NCBI GenBank assembly: GCA_965204835.1
Contig: OZ242017.1
Location: forward strand, 2,418,001 to 2,482,000
Direction of reading: 5' to 3'
DNA: 64,000 nt
Source: VXMT01 sp965204835
GTDB lineage: Bacteria > Chloroflexota > Dehalococcoidia > UBA2979
Positions 1 through 8,888 of the stretch are shown in pieces (the stretch's first letter is position 1; every line of letters begins with the position of its first letter). A program made the translations under genes and the position numbers. The notes below the pieces were generated by a model. The model was not told the DNA's origin and did not search any database. It worked only from the letters and a program-made list of their open reading frames with translations.

Positions 1-2
1 AG

Positions 3-926
3 CGTCACGGGCTGGCGGAGCCGGGAGATAGCCTCGACGCCCTGAAGGGCGCGGTGCTGGCTGCCATCGAGACTCTTCGGATAGAGGGCTTCTTCCAGGC
101 GCAGCTCGGATACGAGTGCATTGACGCGGGATTCGTGCCAGGTGCTGTGGGCGACAACGTAGGAGCACGCATCCCTTATATGACCGGAGTTCAGTTCTGG
201 CCTCTCGAGGAGACCCTCAATGGCCTGCAGGAATTCGAGCTCTTCACCGCTATCGAGTTCCTCCACGACCATGCCGCTGAGCCCGTGGAGTGGACGATCC
301 ACAGTTACAACGACTGCGGGATACACGTGGAGGCCGGCGATAGCATCGAGGGCCAAGCGCGATTCCGTGAGAACCTCAACCCGCTTCTTGCGCGATACAG
401 GGAGGGGTACGAACTCTCGGACTCTGGTGAAGTGTGGACTACGACTCCATTCAATGCCCCCACAGAGATCGAGGCTCTAGACGACACTGCGGTTGACGAC
501 CGCGTCGAGCTGGCAATGGCGAAGTTCCGCCGCTACGGTGCAGAAGGAACCGATCAGCTAGATGCGGTACGTGAGTTAGCCGATGTCTTGGAGTACCTGA
601 GATCAACATTCCAAACCGAGCTTCCTCGTTGGGACGAGGATCGGCTCTTTGAGATCGCCAATCAGTACGGTATCCGCCATCACAATCAGAAGCAGAAGAC
701 GGACTACGACGAGGATATCTGGCTCTCCTGGATCTACCACACGTACCTCAACGCCATCGATCTGATGATCAAGTTGATCAAGCGGGATAGCGAGTACGAG
801 ATTACGCGCTGCCCTGCTTGCCATCAGCTCACGCTCGAGGACGATGTCGAAGTCGAGACCGATTCTGATGGTGTGACGCACGGTTTCAGCCTAAGGCGGT
901 GCACCAACTGCGCCTACTCTTCCTGA
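3..926 (+). CDS. Hypothetical protein with C-terminal zinc ribbon, 5' partial
   Basis: The frame is open from the first bases of the window, so the gene probably begins upstream; the first internal start is GTG at 54, giving 290 residues. The last 40 residues hold a CPAC...CTNC four-cysteine zinc ribbon. The region before it (RHHNQKQKTDYD, then a hydrophobic helix-rich stretch) resembles the C-terminal part of proteins often annotated as abortive-infection-like, but I cannot name the family with confidence. Base composition is visibly lower in G+C than the following genes, as for other accessory genes here. The function is not recognised; a stress or defence role is only an inference. Confidence 0.7.
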   Translation, partial: RHGLAEPGDSLDALKGAVLAAIETLRIEGFFQAQLGYECIDAGFVPGAVGDNVGARIPYMTGVQFWPLEETLNGLQEFELFTAIEFLHDHAAEPVEWTIHSYNDCGIHVEAGDSIEGQARFRENLNPLLARYREGYELSDSGEVWTTTPFNAPTEIEALDDTAVDDRVELAMAKFRRYGAEGTDQLDAVRELADVLEYLRSTFQTELPRWDEDRLFEIANQYGIRHHNQKQKTDYDEDIWLSWIYHTYLNAIDLMIKLIKRDSEYEITRCPACHQLTLEDDVEVETDSDGVTHGFSLRRCTNCAYSS

Positions 927-1026
927 CAGCGGCGCGGGGGTCTGTGCGAGCGCGCTCCTGCCCACTGCACCCACCAAGACGAGCGGAGGTACAGGGCCGC
1001 AGCGCGCAGCGCGGCGCGATGCTACG

Positions 1027-1941
1027 ATGGCAGACCGCGACACACCCACGTTGACCCCGAGAGGCACTCGCTTGGCCAACCGCAACACGGCCCAGACCGT
1101 CGAGGTCAACGGCCTCAACCTCCAGTACCACGAGTGGGGCGAGTCCCGTACGCGCCACGCGCTGATCCTGCTCCACGGCTACGGTGAGACCTCCGGCATC
1201 TGGCAGGAGTGCGCCACCGAGCTCGCGCGCGAGTACCGCGTGATCGCGCTCGACCAGCGCGGCCACGGCGGCAGCCAGCGCGCCGGCGACCACAACTACT
1301 CCCGCACCAGCCAGGTCGAGGACCTCGAGGCGTTCGTGGACAGCCTTGGGCTGCGCACCGTCACGCTGATCGGCCACGGCATGGGCGGCGCGAACGCGCT
1401 CTGCTTCGCCGCCGAGCACCCCGAGATCGTCACCGCCCTCGTGGTCATCGAGGCGGCGCCGGAGGTGCTGCGCACGGGCATCGAGAACATGCGGCGGCTC
1501 TTCGCCTCCGCCGACGAGTTCCCGTCGCTCGACGACGCCGTGGAGACGTTCGCGATCTTCTACCCCTACGCCACGGAGGAGCAGCTCCAGCGCCGCGTGA
1601 AGGCCACCGTCACGGCCACCGACGAGGGCGCTTTCGCGTGGGACTTCGACCCGATTTTCCGCGACGCCACCGCCCGCCCGCCGGAGCCCGACCCCGGCCA
1701 GCGGCGCATGGTGAACCTCTGGGACTGCGTCGAGCGCATCCAGGCCCCGGTCATGATCGTGCGCGGCGCGGAGACCGACATGCTCACCCCCGAGGCGATC
1801 CAGCGCCTCCACCGCCGCATCCCGGGTTCCCGCGTCTCCTTGATCGAGGAGGCCGGTCACGCTGTACCATCCGACCAACCGGGCGCCCTCGGGCAACACA
1901 TCCGGGAGTTCCTCCAGAGCCTGACCACGGGACCATCCTGA
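1027..1941 (+). CDS. Alpha/beta-hydrolase fold protein lacking the nucleophile
   Basis: The fold is typical of the family: oxyanion-hole motif LLHGYGE near residue 45, late acid in RGAETDM and late histidine in EEAGHAVP. The nucleophile elbow, however, reads GHGMGG, so the Ser/Asp/Cys position is glycine (codon GGC). Hydrolysis by the usual mechanism is therefore not expected; a non-hydrolytic role, an unusual substrate, or a mutated copy are possible. The stop codon overlaps the fabF start (TGATG), so the two are translationally coupled. ATG 1027 overlaps a TACGAT -10-like hexamer, and TTG at 1072, preceded by GAGAGG, is a credible alternative start giving a more family-like N-terminus. Confidence 0.85.
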   Translation: MADRDTPTLTPRGTRLANRNTAQTVEVNGLNLQYHEWGESRTRHALILLHGYGETSGIWQECATELAREYRVIALDQRGHGGSQRAGDHNYSRTSQVEDLEAFVDSLGLRTVTLIGHGMGGANALCFAAEHPEIVTALVVIEAAPEVLRTGIENMRRLFASADEFPSLDDAVETFAIFYPYATEEQLQRRVKATVTATDEGAFAWDFDPIFRDATARPPEPDPGQRRMVNLWDCVERIQAPVMIVRGAETDMLTPEAIQRLHRRIPGSRVSLIEEAGHAVPSDQPGALGQHIREFLQSLTTGPS

Positions 1942-3188
1942 TGCCACGCGAATTCCACAAAGTCCTCGTCACCGGCCTCGGCGCCATCACACCCATCGGC
2001 AACGACCTGCCGAGCTACTGGGAGGGGCTGAGCACCGGCCGCAACGGCATCACGCCCGTCACCATCGTCGACCCCACCGACCTCCCCGTGCAGATCGCCG
2101 GCGAGGTCAAGGACTTCGACCCGACCGACTACCTGGATCGCAAGACGGCGCGCCGCAGCGCGCGCTTCGTGCAGTTCTCCGTCGCCGCCGGCAAGGAGGC
2201 GCTGGTCGACGCGGGCGTGGACCTCGCCGACCCCGAGCTGCGCGAGCAGATCGGCGTCGTCATGGCCACCTCGGGCGACGCGTTCGACCTCGGCGCGCCG
2301 TACATGGACATGGTGCAGAAGGGTCCGATGCGCGCCGACCCGATGATCATCACGCGCTCCGGCCAGCACATGGGCGCGGCGCGCATAGCGCGCGAGCTGG
2401 GCCTGCGCGGCCCCAACACGACCATCAACACCGCCTGCGCATCGGGCACCGACGCGCTCGGCCACGCGCTGAACCTGATCCGCCTCGGCCACGCCCCGAT
2501 GATCGTCTCCGGCGGCACCGAGGCGATCATCACGCGCCTCGCACTCGCCTCGATGGGCCGCCTCGGCGCGCTGTCGCGCAACAACGAGGACCCCGAGCAC
2601 GCCTGCCGCCCGTTCGACGCGAACCGCGACGGCTTCGTGCTGGGCGAGGGCGCGGGCGTGCTCATCCTCGAGTCCGAGGAGTCGGCGCGCGCGCGTGGCG
2701 CGACCGTCTACTGCGAGATCGCCGGCGCCGGGTGGTCCTTCGACGCCACCGACGACACCGCCCCCGACCCGGAGGGCGAGGCGCTCGCCATGAAGCGCGC
2801 GATGAACGACGGCGAGATCGACCCCGCCGAGGTCGAGTACATCAACGCCCACGGCACGAGCACGCAGTACAACGACCGCAGCGAGACCCGCGCGGTGAAG
2901 CTCGCGCTCGGCGCCGAGAACGCCTCCGGCATCGCCATCTCCTCGACCAAGTCGATGACGGGGCACCTCGCCGCCGGCGCCGGCGGCATCGAGGCGATCG
3001 CGGCGGTGCTGGCGATGCACCACGGCGTGCTGCCGCCGACCATCAACTACGAGGAGCCCGACCCGGACTGCGACCTCGACATCGTGCCCAACGAGGCGCG
3101 CGAGACCGACCTCAGCGTGGTGCTCTCCAACTCGTTCGGGCTCGGCGGGCAGAACGCCTGCGTCGCGTTCCGGCGCTACGAGGGGTAG
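1941..3188 (+). CDS. fabF: Beta-ketoacyl-ACP synthase II
   Basis: This condensing enzyme elongates acyl-ACP with malonyl-ACP in fatty acid synthesis. The 415 residues are full length. The catalytic cysteine lies in NTACASGTDA, and the two histidines in NAHGTSTQYND and TGHLAAGAGG, with the closing NSFGLGGQNA motif. The start ATG overlaps the stop of the upstream hydrolase by one base, so both sit on one transcript. No other fab genes are beside it, so its extender pathway partners are elsewhere; a specialised KAS for a secondary product cannot be excluded. Confidence 0.95.
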   Translation: MPREFHKVLVTGLGAITPIGNDLPSYWEGLSTGRNGITPVTIVDPTDLPVQIAGEVKDFDPTDYLDRKTARRSARFVQFSVAAGKEALVDAGVDLADPELREQIGVVMATSGDAFDLGAPYMDMVQKGPMRADPMIITRSGQHMGAARIARELGLRGPNTTINTACASGTDALGHALNLIRLGHAPMIVSGGTEAIITRLALASMGRLGALSRNNEDPEHACRPFDANRDGFVLGEGAGVLILESEESARARGATVYCEIAGAGWSFDATDDTAPDPEGEALAMKRAMNDGEIDPAEVEYINAHGTSTQYNDRSETRAVKLALGAENASGIAISSTKSMTGHLAAGAGGIEAIAAVLAMHHGVLPPTINYEEPDPDCDLDIVPNEARETDLSVVLSNSFGLGGQNACVAFRRYEG

Positions 3189-3213
3189 CCTCCGCGGTCG
3201 GCGATCTCGCCGG

Positions 3214-3975
3214 CTAGATCATCGGCCAGGGCACGCAGCGCCACGGGTACATCTCCGGCAGCACCGGGTTCGCGACGAGCTGCGCCGTGCGCTCCACGAA
3301 CGCATCCACCTCGGCGTCCGTGAGGCAGGCGCGCAGCGGCTCCGACGACGCGTCGCGGTCGCTCATCGCGTCGTGCGCGCGCGCCAGGTCGGCGCGCCAG
3401 CGCTCGGGAAGCTCCTCGCCGGCGAAGTCCCAGATCACCGTGCGCAGCTTCTCGTATTCGTTGAAGCACAGCGCCTGGTCGATCCCCCACACCCGTCCCC
3501 GCGCGTCGAGGAGGACGTGGCCGCCCTTGCGGTCCGCGTTGTTGGCGACGAGGTCGAACGCGGCCATGCGGACGAACTGCTCGCGCAGGTCCTCGCGGGC
3601 GCGGAGCTCGAAGAAGTGCTCGGCCGGGTCGTGCTCGATGAAGAGCTGCATGGAGCCCAGCCCCTCCGGCCCCTCGCGCTCCACGGTCGGCGGCACCATC
3701 TCCCAGCCGAGCAGGCGCGACAGCTCGTAGGTCGCGACCTCGCGGCGATGCAGCGTGCCGTACGCGAAGTCGTGCAGTGGCCGCTCGCCGCGCTGCGGCT
3801 TGTACACGCCCAGCCCCGCGCCGTGCTCGGGGTGATCGAGGTCGGCGAGGAACACGTAGTTCGAGGAGTCGTAGAGCAGCCGCAGGTCGCCCACGCGCGC
3901 CTCGCGCAGCGCGTCGACGACGTGCGGGTTGTCGGGCGACCACGCGTTGGTGAGGTCGCCGATGCGCTCAGCCAC
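3214..3975 (-). CDS. SCO1664-family PI3/4-kinase-like protein
   Basis: The protein has 253 residues from a GTG start. It shows the reduced lipid-kinase-like core: YKPQRGERPLHDF as the phosphate-anchor lysine region, FDLVANNADRKGGH as catalytic loop and IDQALCFN as the metal-binding Asp segment. Family members in actinobacteria are annotated SCO1664 and have unknown substrates; they may phosphorylate a small molecule or protein. It follows the DehI-like gene on the same strand by 18 bases, suggesting one operon. Confidence 0.8.
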   Translation of the reverse strand: MAERIGDLTNAWSPDNPHVVDALREARVGDLRLLYDSSNYVFLADLDHPEHGAGLGVYKPQRGERPLHDFAYGTLHRREVATYELSRLLGWEMVPPTVEREGPEGLGSMQLFIEHDPAEHFFELRAREDLREQFVRMAAFDLVANNADRKGGHVLLDARGRVWGIDQALCFNEYEKLRTVIWDFAGEELPERWRADLARAHDAMSDRDASSEPLRACLTDAEVDAFVERTAQLVANPVLPEMYPWRCVPWPMI

Positions 3976-3993
3976 GGCGCGCTGCGTCCCGGC

Positions 3994-4827
3994 TCATTCG
4001 TCGCGTACCACCTCGCGCTCGCGCAGCCCGAGGCCGACGCGCATCGCGGTGCAGTGCATCATCATGGTCGAGATGGCGGGCAGGGCCCGCTCGACGATCG
4101 CACGCGCCTCGGCGATGGCGTAGGGGCGCATCCCCGACTCACGCAGCGCCGCCTCGTCGGCGCGCAGCGGCACGGCGAGGTGCCGCGACGAGGAGCGCGC
4201 GTAGAAGTAGAGCGCGCGCCCGCGCTGGCGGAACAGCGGGTACGCCACCAGGTGCTGCAACTCGTCCCACACCGCGTCGAAGTACGCGGGCCACACGGCG
4301 ATCGCGCGGTAGAGGTCGGGCGGCGCGTCGAGTTGTAGCTCATGCACCACCTCCCCGAGCGAGCCCGTGTCGGCCGGGGCGAGCTCCACCAGCGTGTCGA
4401 GGTGCGCCTGCTCGCGCTCCGACGGCTCGCGCGGCTCCGGCCGGCCCTGGCCTCCCACCGAGGGCGCCTCGTGCGCCTCGGCGAGTGCGGCGACCAGGAG
4501 CAGGAGCTGCGGCTGCAGCCAGTGGAACACGTCGAGCACGGCGACCACCTGCTCGATGTCGGCCTCGCTGAGCCCGGCGGCGAGCAGCGAGTCACGCGAG
4601 AGCGTCGGCTCGTCGTAGACCTCCTCGACGGCGTCGAGCGCCATGTCGGACATGTAGAGGGCGCTGCCGAGGAAGCCCGCCGTGTCGACGGACGGCGCGA
4701 GCTGGGGCCACACCGCCTCGAGGAAGCCGTCGATGTCGGCGAGCTGGCGCACGAGTGAGGGCACCAGCGAGGTGCGCATCCCCGCCGCCATCTCCGCGAT
4801 CAGTGTGTGGTCGTGTTCGCCCGCCAT
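3994..4827 (-). CDS. DehI-family (halocarboxylic acid dehalogenase-like) protein
   Basis: The 277-residue protein resembles the DehI superfamily, whose founding members hydrolyse 2-haloacids with an activated water. It shows the family's two related all-alpha halves: N-terminal PSLVRQLADIDGFLEAVWPQL and C-terminal YRAIAVWPAYFDAVWDELQ. I could not assign the catalytic Asp with confidence, and many members are not proven dehalogenases. The start was set at 4827 because longer readings would run into ruvB on the other strand. It is followed closely by the SCO1664-like gene. Confidence 0.75.
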   Translation of the reverse strand: MAGEHDHTLIAEMAAGMRTSLVPSLVRQLADIDGFLEAVWPQLAPSVDTAGFLGSALYMSDMALDAVEEVYDEPTLSRDSLLAAGLSEADIEQVVAVLDVFHWLQPQLLLLVAALAEAHEAPSVGGQGRPEPREPSEREQAHLDTLVELAPADTGSLGEVVHELQLDAPPDLYRAIAVWPAYFDAVWDELQHLVAYPLFRQRGRALYFYARSSSRHLAVPLRADEAALRESGMRPYAIAEARAIVERALPAISTMMMHCTAMRVGLGLREREVVRDE

Positions 4828-4892
4828 GTCCTGAGGATAGCGACCCGCGCGGCGTGGTGGGGACATGGGTCGCGCGACGAACGCACGTTCGC

Positions 4893-4898
4893 TATACT
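4893..4898 (+). promoter_or_regulatory. -10 element TATACT for ruvB
   Basis: TATACT lies 47 bases before the chosen ruvB start and downstream of the alternative ATG at 4865, which argues against the longer start. There is no good -35 hexamer at 16-18 bases. Confidence 0.5.
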
Positions 4899-4945
4899 GC
4901 GTCCCGGTGGGGAGCGCGGCGACGGGCCGCGCGATCGAGGGTGGC

Positions 4946-6022
4946 GTGAACGACACGCAACGCGGTCCGCTGGCGCGGACCCAGACTCCCGGCGACGCAG
5001 CGGTCGAACCCTCGCTGCGCCCGCGGAGGCTCGACGAGTACTTCGGCCAGGACACCGTCAAGGCCTCGCTGCGCATCGCCATCGAGGCGGCGCTCGCGCG
5101 CGAGGAGCCGCTGGACCACATCCTCATCCACGGCCCGCCGGGCCTGGGCAAGACCACGCTCGCGATGATCATCGCCTCTGAGATGGGCGTCTCGATCCGC
5201 ATCACCTCCGGCCCCGCCATCGAGCGCGCCGGCGACCTCGCCTCGGTGCTGACGAGCCTGCAGCCCGGCGACGTGCTCTTCATCGACGAGGTGCACCGCC
5301 TGCCCCGACCCGTCGAGGAGATCCTGTATCCCGCGATGGAGGACTGGGCGCTCGACATCATCCTCGGCTCCGGGCCGAAGGCGCGCGACGTGCGGCTCAA
5401 GCTCAACCGCTTCACGATGATCGGCGCCACCACGCGCTACGCCCTCGTCTCGCAGCCGCTGCGCGAGCGCTTCGGCGCCTCGTGGCGGCTCGACTTCTAC
5501 GACGAGCAGGCGCTCGCGCGCATCGTCGAGCGTTCCGCGGCCGTACTCGGCTGCGCGATCGACGAGGGGGGCATCGAGGGCATCGCGCGGCGCTCGCGTG
5601 GGACCGCGCGCGTGGCCAACCGGCTGCTGCGGCGTTTGCGCGACTACGCCGAGGTGCGGGCCGACGGCGTGATCACCGCCGCCGTCGCCGACGAGGCGCT
5701 CGCGCAGATGGAGATCGACGCGCTGGGCCTCGATGCCATGGACCGGGAGCTGCTGCGCGTGCTCGTCGACCGCTTCGGCGGCGGCCCGGCCGGGCTGGAG
5801 ACGCTGGCTGCGGCGGTGTCCGAGGAGCCCGACACCATCATGGACGTGTACGAACCGTACCTGCTCAAGATCGGCTTCCTGCAGCGCACCCCGCGCGGCC
5901 GCGTCGCGTCACGCTTCGCGTACGACCACCTCGGACTCGACTACCCACATGCCGCCGAGGAGTCCTCGGCCGACTCGAACGGGACGCAGCCGACACTGTT
6001 CGGGGACGCCGGCGAGCGGTAG
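4946..6022 (+). CDS. ruvB: Holliday junction branch migration helicase RuvB
   Basis: RuvB is the AAA+ motor that works with RuvA on Holliday junctions. The sequence has RPRRLDEYFGQ, Walker A GPPGLGKTT, Walker B LFIDEVHR, sensor 1 IGATTR, and the C-terminal winged helix (DVYEPYLLKIGFLQRTPRGR). The start is GTG 4946 with GAGGG just upstream; ATG 4865 is in frame but lies before the likely -10. Neither ruvA nor ruvC is adjacent. The stop is only 10 bases from the end of the oppositely oriented phage cassette. Confidence 0.96.
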   Translation: MNDTQRGPLARTQTPGDAAVEPSLRPRRLDEYFGQDTVKASLRIAIEAALAREEPLDHILIHGPPGLGKTTLAMIIASEMGVSIRITSGPAIERAGDLASVLTSLQPGDVLFIDEVHRLPRPVEEILYPAMEDWALDIILGSGPKARDVRLKLNRFTMIGATTRYALVSQPLRERFGASWRLDFYDEQALARIVERSAAVLGCAIDEGGIEGIARRSRGTARVANRLLRRLRDYAEVRADGVITAAVADEALAQMEIDALGLDAMDRELLRVLVDRFGGGPAGLETLAAAVSEEPDTIMDVYEPYLLKIGFLQRTPRGRVASRFAYDHLGLDYPHAAEESSADSNGTQPTLFGDAGER

Positions 6023-6031
6023 CCCCGCCGG

Positions 6032-6238
6032 TCAGTGGACCCCCACGACCATCGCGTCGAGGGGATGGCCGAGGTCGAACAGCGCCACGGCGACGCGACG
6101 GCCCGTGACAAGCTCTGCCGCCGCGAGCGCGCGCGAGACCGGGACGCCCGCGACCACCGAAGTGAGTGAACCGGCGAACCGCACGGTCGCGAGGTGCGTC
6201 GCCGCGTCGAAGGCTTCGAGGGTGGCGCGTTCGATCAT
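6032..6238 (-). CDS. Small OB-fold, gpV-like baseplate protein (phage cassette)
   Basis: The 68-residue protein is rich in short beta strands (THLATVRFAGSLTSVVAGVPVS, then GRRVAVALFD), resembling OB-fold phage baseplate or tail-hub partner proteins. The assignment rests on composition and on position as the last gene of the minus-strand structural cassette, 9 bases after the propeller/hub gene. It could be a stand-alone adaptor for the hub. It ends 9 bases short of the ruvB stop. Confidence 0.55.
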   Translation of the reverse strand: MIERATLEAFDAATHLATVRFAGSLTSVVAGVPVSRALAAAELVTGRRVAVALFDLGHPLDAMVVGVH

Positions 6239-6247
6239 CGGGGCCTC

Positions 6248-8224
6248 CTACACGTCGCTCAGCGCGATGCGCTGCTCGTAGACCGCGCGCCGGCCGCCGC
6301 GCACGTAGCGGAGGTGGAGGCCGGAGGCGCGGAACCGCGCGTCGGCCAGGCCCGCGCGCTTCGAGGTCACCTCGACCACGTCGCCGACCTCGAGGCCCGG
6401 GTGCGGCCGCACCACCACCTCCCCGCGCGCGATGGCGAGTTGCGAGCCGCGCAGCACCGCCTCCGCTCGGGCGTCGGCGCGCGCCTGCGCGTCGATGTTC
6501 TCGTCCACGACGATGGCCGTGCCGCCGCCGTCGGCGAGTGCGGCCTCATGGACGGCGTCAGCCACCACGCCCGCGCCCAGGACGCGCGCCCAGCCGGTGG
6601 CGGGCGCGCCCGAGTCCAGCGTGAGGCGCAGGACGGGGTCACCGTCGCCGAAGCGGGCCGCCGGCTCGTCGTCCGCCGCGGGCTCGACGAGGAACGCCCA
6701 GTGATCCCGCATGATCGCCTCGTCGGGGAGCATCGCGAGGAGCCGCCGGACGGCCGTCGAGCCGCGCTCACCGGCGCGGACGGTGAACGCCGGGCGCAGC
6801 GTCGCGGACTCGGCGCTCGAGCCGCCCGCGGAGAGCCGCACGCCGGCGTGCTGCATCACGCCCGTCAGCACGCGTGAGGCGCTCGCCTCGCCCGCGGCCC
6901 ACACGAGCTGGCGCGGGGCCGTCGAGGCGTCCAGGAGGCCCCAGCCGTCGGTCGCCTCGATCTCCACGGTCGAGCCGCCGGCGTCGTAGCGGCGGCGGAC
7001 GCCGCCGATCCAGAAGGCGCGGCCGCCCGAGGACCGCGCGCCCTCGCCGGTGACGTAGCCGGGGGCGGGCCACAGCTCGCCGCCGGCCGCGAGGGCGGCG
7101 GGCGCCGCGGCACGGTCGTACCGCCCGTGGTCGTTGCGCAGCACGAGGCGCACGCGGCCGCCGCGCAGGCCCTCGATGATCGTCGCTTCAAGGACATCGT
7201 CGCTGAGGTCGAGTTCGGCGTCCGGGGAGGGCGCGTGCCAGAGCGCGCCCGGCGACGCCAGCCACGCGCCACCCGCGTCCGACGCCATCGCGAGCCCGTG
7301 CGGCGACTCGTGGCCGAACGGGCGCGGCTCGCGCCACAGCTGGTCCCGGTACGTCGTGCCGCCCACGCCAGGCGCGATGTGTACGCGGTCGTACGCCCCG
7401 CCACCGGCGTACGACTCGACGAGGGCGTTCTGCGGCACCGCGAGCGCCGCCGTGCCACTCGCCAGGTACGTGGTGCGCGTGTTCGGGGCGGCCGAGACCA
7501 TCTCGGCCAGCGGCCTCCACCTGCCGGGCGGGTACGCGCCCCCCGCGCCGTAGATGGTCGACCACACACCGGCGTTGCCGCCGGCGTCCGTCCCCGAGAC
7601 CAGCACGTTGTGGTCCACCTCGAACGAGGCGGCGAGGGCGTTGACCGTCGCGAGCGAGCGCGACCAGGCGGCGGGCGGCCGCCAGCGGCCGGCGCGGAAG
7701 CGGCGCACGGCGTGGACGACGCCGCCTACTGCGTAGAGCACCGCCGCGCCGCCGTCCGCCCCCATCGAGCATGTGACCGCGCTCACCACGCCCGAGGCGG
7801 TCGCCACCACGGCAGCCGCGCCGAACGTCGCGCCGCCGTCGGTGCTCTCGCGCACCTCGACGCTCACGCCGTCGCCGCGCACCGACGCGATCATCGCGCG
7901 CGTCCCGGCCGCGGCGAGGCCGACGCGTGGGCCGGCGGCGACGGTCGCCACCGGCGTCCACCCGCCGTACGCGCTCGCCACGCCCGGCGTCGCGACGCGC
8001 TGGCGGGTGAGCGCGCCCGTCGAGGGGTCGATGCGCACGCGCAGCAGCGCGCCGTCACCGGCCACCGCGACGGCGCACGGGCCGTCGGGCTCGGAGCCCG
8101 CGTAGAGGCGTCGCCAGCGCAGCCGCGGCGAGCCGACGTCGCGGTCGTGGAGCTGCACGCCCAGGTACGGCTTGACGCTCGGCAAGAGCCGCGCGGCCTC
8201 TAGCCCGGGACCGAGTGACCGCAT
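6248..8224 (-). CDS. Phage tail hub-like protein with N-terminal beta-propeller
   Basis: The 658-residue protein starts at ATG 8224, four bases after the adaptor gene stop. Residues about 1-330 form repeated beta blades, including an Asp-box (STDGGATFG) as in sialidase/BNR propellers. Residues about 340-658 resemble phage tail-hub or baseplate proteins, with a strand such as RVRLVLRNDHGRYD and a late LEVGDVVEVTSKRAG segment. A receptor-binding propeller joined to a hub would be unusual. No glycosidase catalytic set is claimed. It is the largest gene of the cassette. Confidence 0.65.
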   Translation of the reverse strand: MRSLGPGLEAARLLPSVKPYLGVQLHDRDVGSPRLRWRRLYAGSEPDGPCAVAVAGDGALLRVRIDPSTGALTRQRVATPGVASAYGGWTPVATVAAGPRVGLAAAGTRAMIASVRGDGVSVEVRESTDGGATFGAAAVVATASGVVSAVTCSMGADGGAAVLYAVGGVVHAVRRFRAGRWRPPAAWSRSLATVNALAASFEVDHNVLVSGTDAGGNAGVWSTIYGAGGAYPPGRWRPLAEMVSAAPNTRTTYLASGTAALAVPQNALVESYAGGGAYDRVHIAPGVGGTTYRDQLWREPRPFGHESPHGLAMASDAGGAWLASPGALWHAPSPDAELDLSDDVLEATIIEGLRGGRVRLVLRNDHGRYDRAAAPAALAAGGELWPAPGYVTGEGARSSGGRAFWIGGVRRRYDAGGSTVEIEATDGWGLLDASTAPRQLVWAAGEASASRVLTGVMQHAGVRLSAGGSSAESATLRPAFTVRAGERGSTAVRRLLAMLPDEAIMRDHWAFLVEPAADDEPAARFGDGDPVLRLTLDSGAPATGWARVLGAGVVADAVHEAALADGGGTAIVVDENIDAQARADARAEAVLRGSQLAIARGEVVVRPHPGLEVGDVVEVTSKRAGLADARFRASGLHLRYVRGGRRAVYEQRIALSDV

Positions 8225-8228
8225 GGCG

Positions 8229-8849
8229 CTACGCGCCCGGCGCGGGCGCGGCGGCAGCCCGGTAGAGCTGGCGTGAGCGCACCCGCCGCTCGCGCCCATG
8301 CTTCGCGAGCGCGCGGGCGAACGCGGCCAGGCGCTCCTGCGCCCAGATGTGGTAGTGCCGCCACGTGTCCGTCCCACCCGCGTTGACGCGGTTCGTCGCG
8401 AACGAGGCCCACTCCAGCGCCGCGTAGCCGCCCGCGCCCGTCGCGACGATCTCCTCGAGCGCTGCGGGCAGCGTCGAGGCATCGTCGGTCAGGGTGTGGA
8501 GCGTCGAGTAGGAGACGACGGCGCGCTCGCCTGCGCGCGGCGCCCGGTCGACGACCAGCGTCAGCGTCTCGCCCCACGTCGAGAACGCCGCGTACTCCGG
8601 CGGGTACTGCCCCGCCGGGTGCTCGACCGCGTCGATGGAGACGCGGTCGGCGAGCGCCGAGACGTCGAGGTCGCGGCTCCCGGCGCTCGTCGTGAGCGTC
8701 GCGACCGCCTCGACAGGCGCGGCGAGCGAGAGCTCGCGCACCGCGCGTTCGATGTGGCGGTCGAGCTCGTCGTCGGACCAGCGCTCGTCGGTGGGGTCGG
8801 TGTCGCGGAGGTCGCGGCGGACGCGCGTCCGCATCTCGGTCAGGTGCAT
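8229..8849 (-). CDS. Head-tail adaptor/neck-like phage protein
   Basis: The 206-residue protein begins with helical MHLTEMRTRVRRDLRDTDP and DELDRHIERAVREL, characteristic of phage head-tail connector (adaptor) proteins. It then has a beta-rich centre and a C-terminal helix holding TWRHYHIWAQERLAAF. It lies directly after the capsid gene, where adaptors usually are. The identification is by pattern and context, so it remains tentative. No portal gene is found for it to dock to. Confidence 0.6.
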   Translation of the reverse strand: MHLTEMRTRVRRDLRDTDPTDERWSDDELDRHIERAVRELSLAAPVEAVATLTTSAGSRDLDVSALADRVSIDAVEHPAGQYPPEYAAFSTWGETLTLVVDRAPRAGERAVVSYSTLHTLTDDASTLPAALEEIVATGAGGYAALEWASFATNRVNAGGTDTWRHYHIWAQERLAAFARALAKHGRERRVRSRQLYRAAAAPAPGA

Positions 8850-8888
8850 GGTCGCCTCCCGGGCGCGTCGAGGTGGGCGTGCGGGCCG

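Noticed and set aside
886..3023. Long minus-strand frames opposite the hydrolase and fabF genes
   Set aside because: Arg/Ala/Val-rich, low-complexity translations with no motifs, mirroring the GC-rich third codon positions of the true genes.
4865..4945. N-terminal extension of RuvB from ATG 4865
   Set aside because: It would start upstream of the likely -10 and add 27 non-conserved residues without a ribosome site.
7127..8203. Plus-strand frame within the propeller/hub gene
   Set aside because: Its translation is dominated by Arg, Ala and His with no domain, and is fully explained by the opposite strand.
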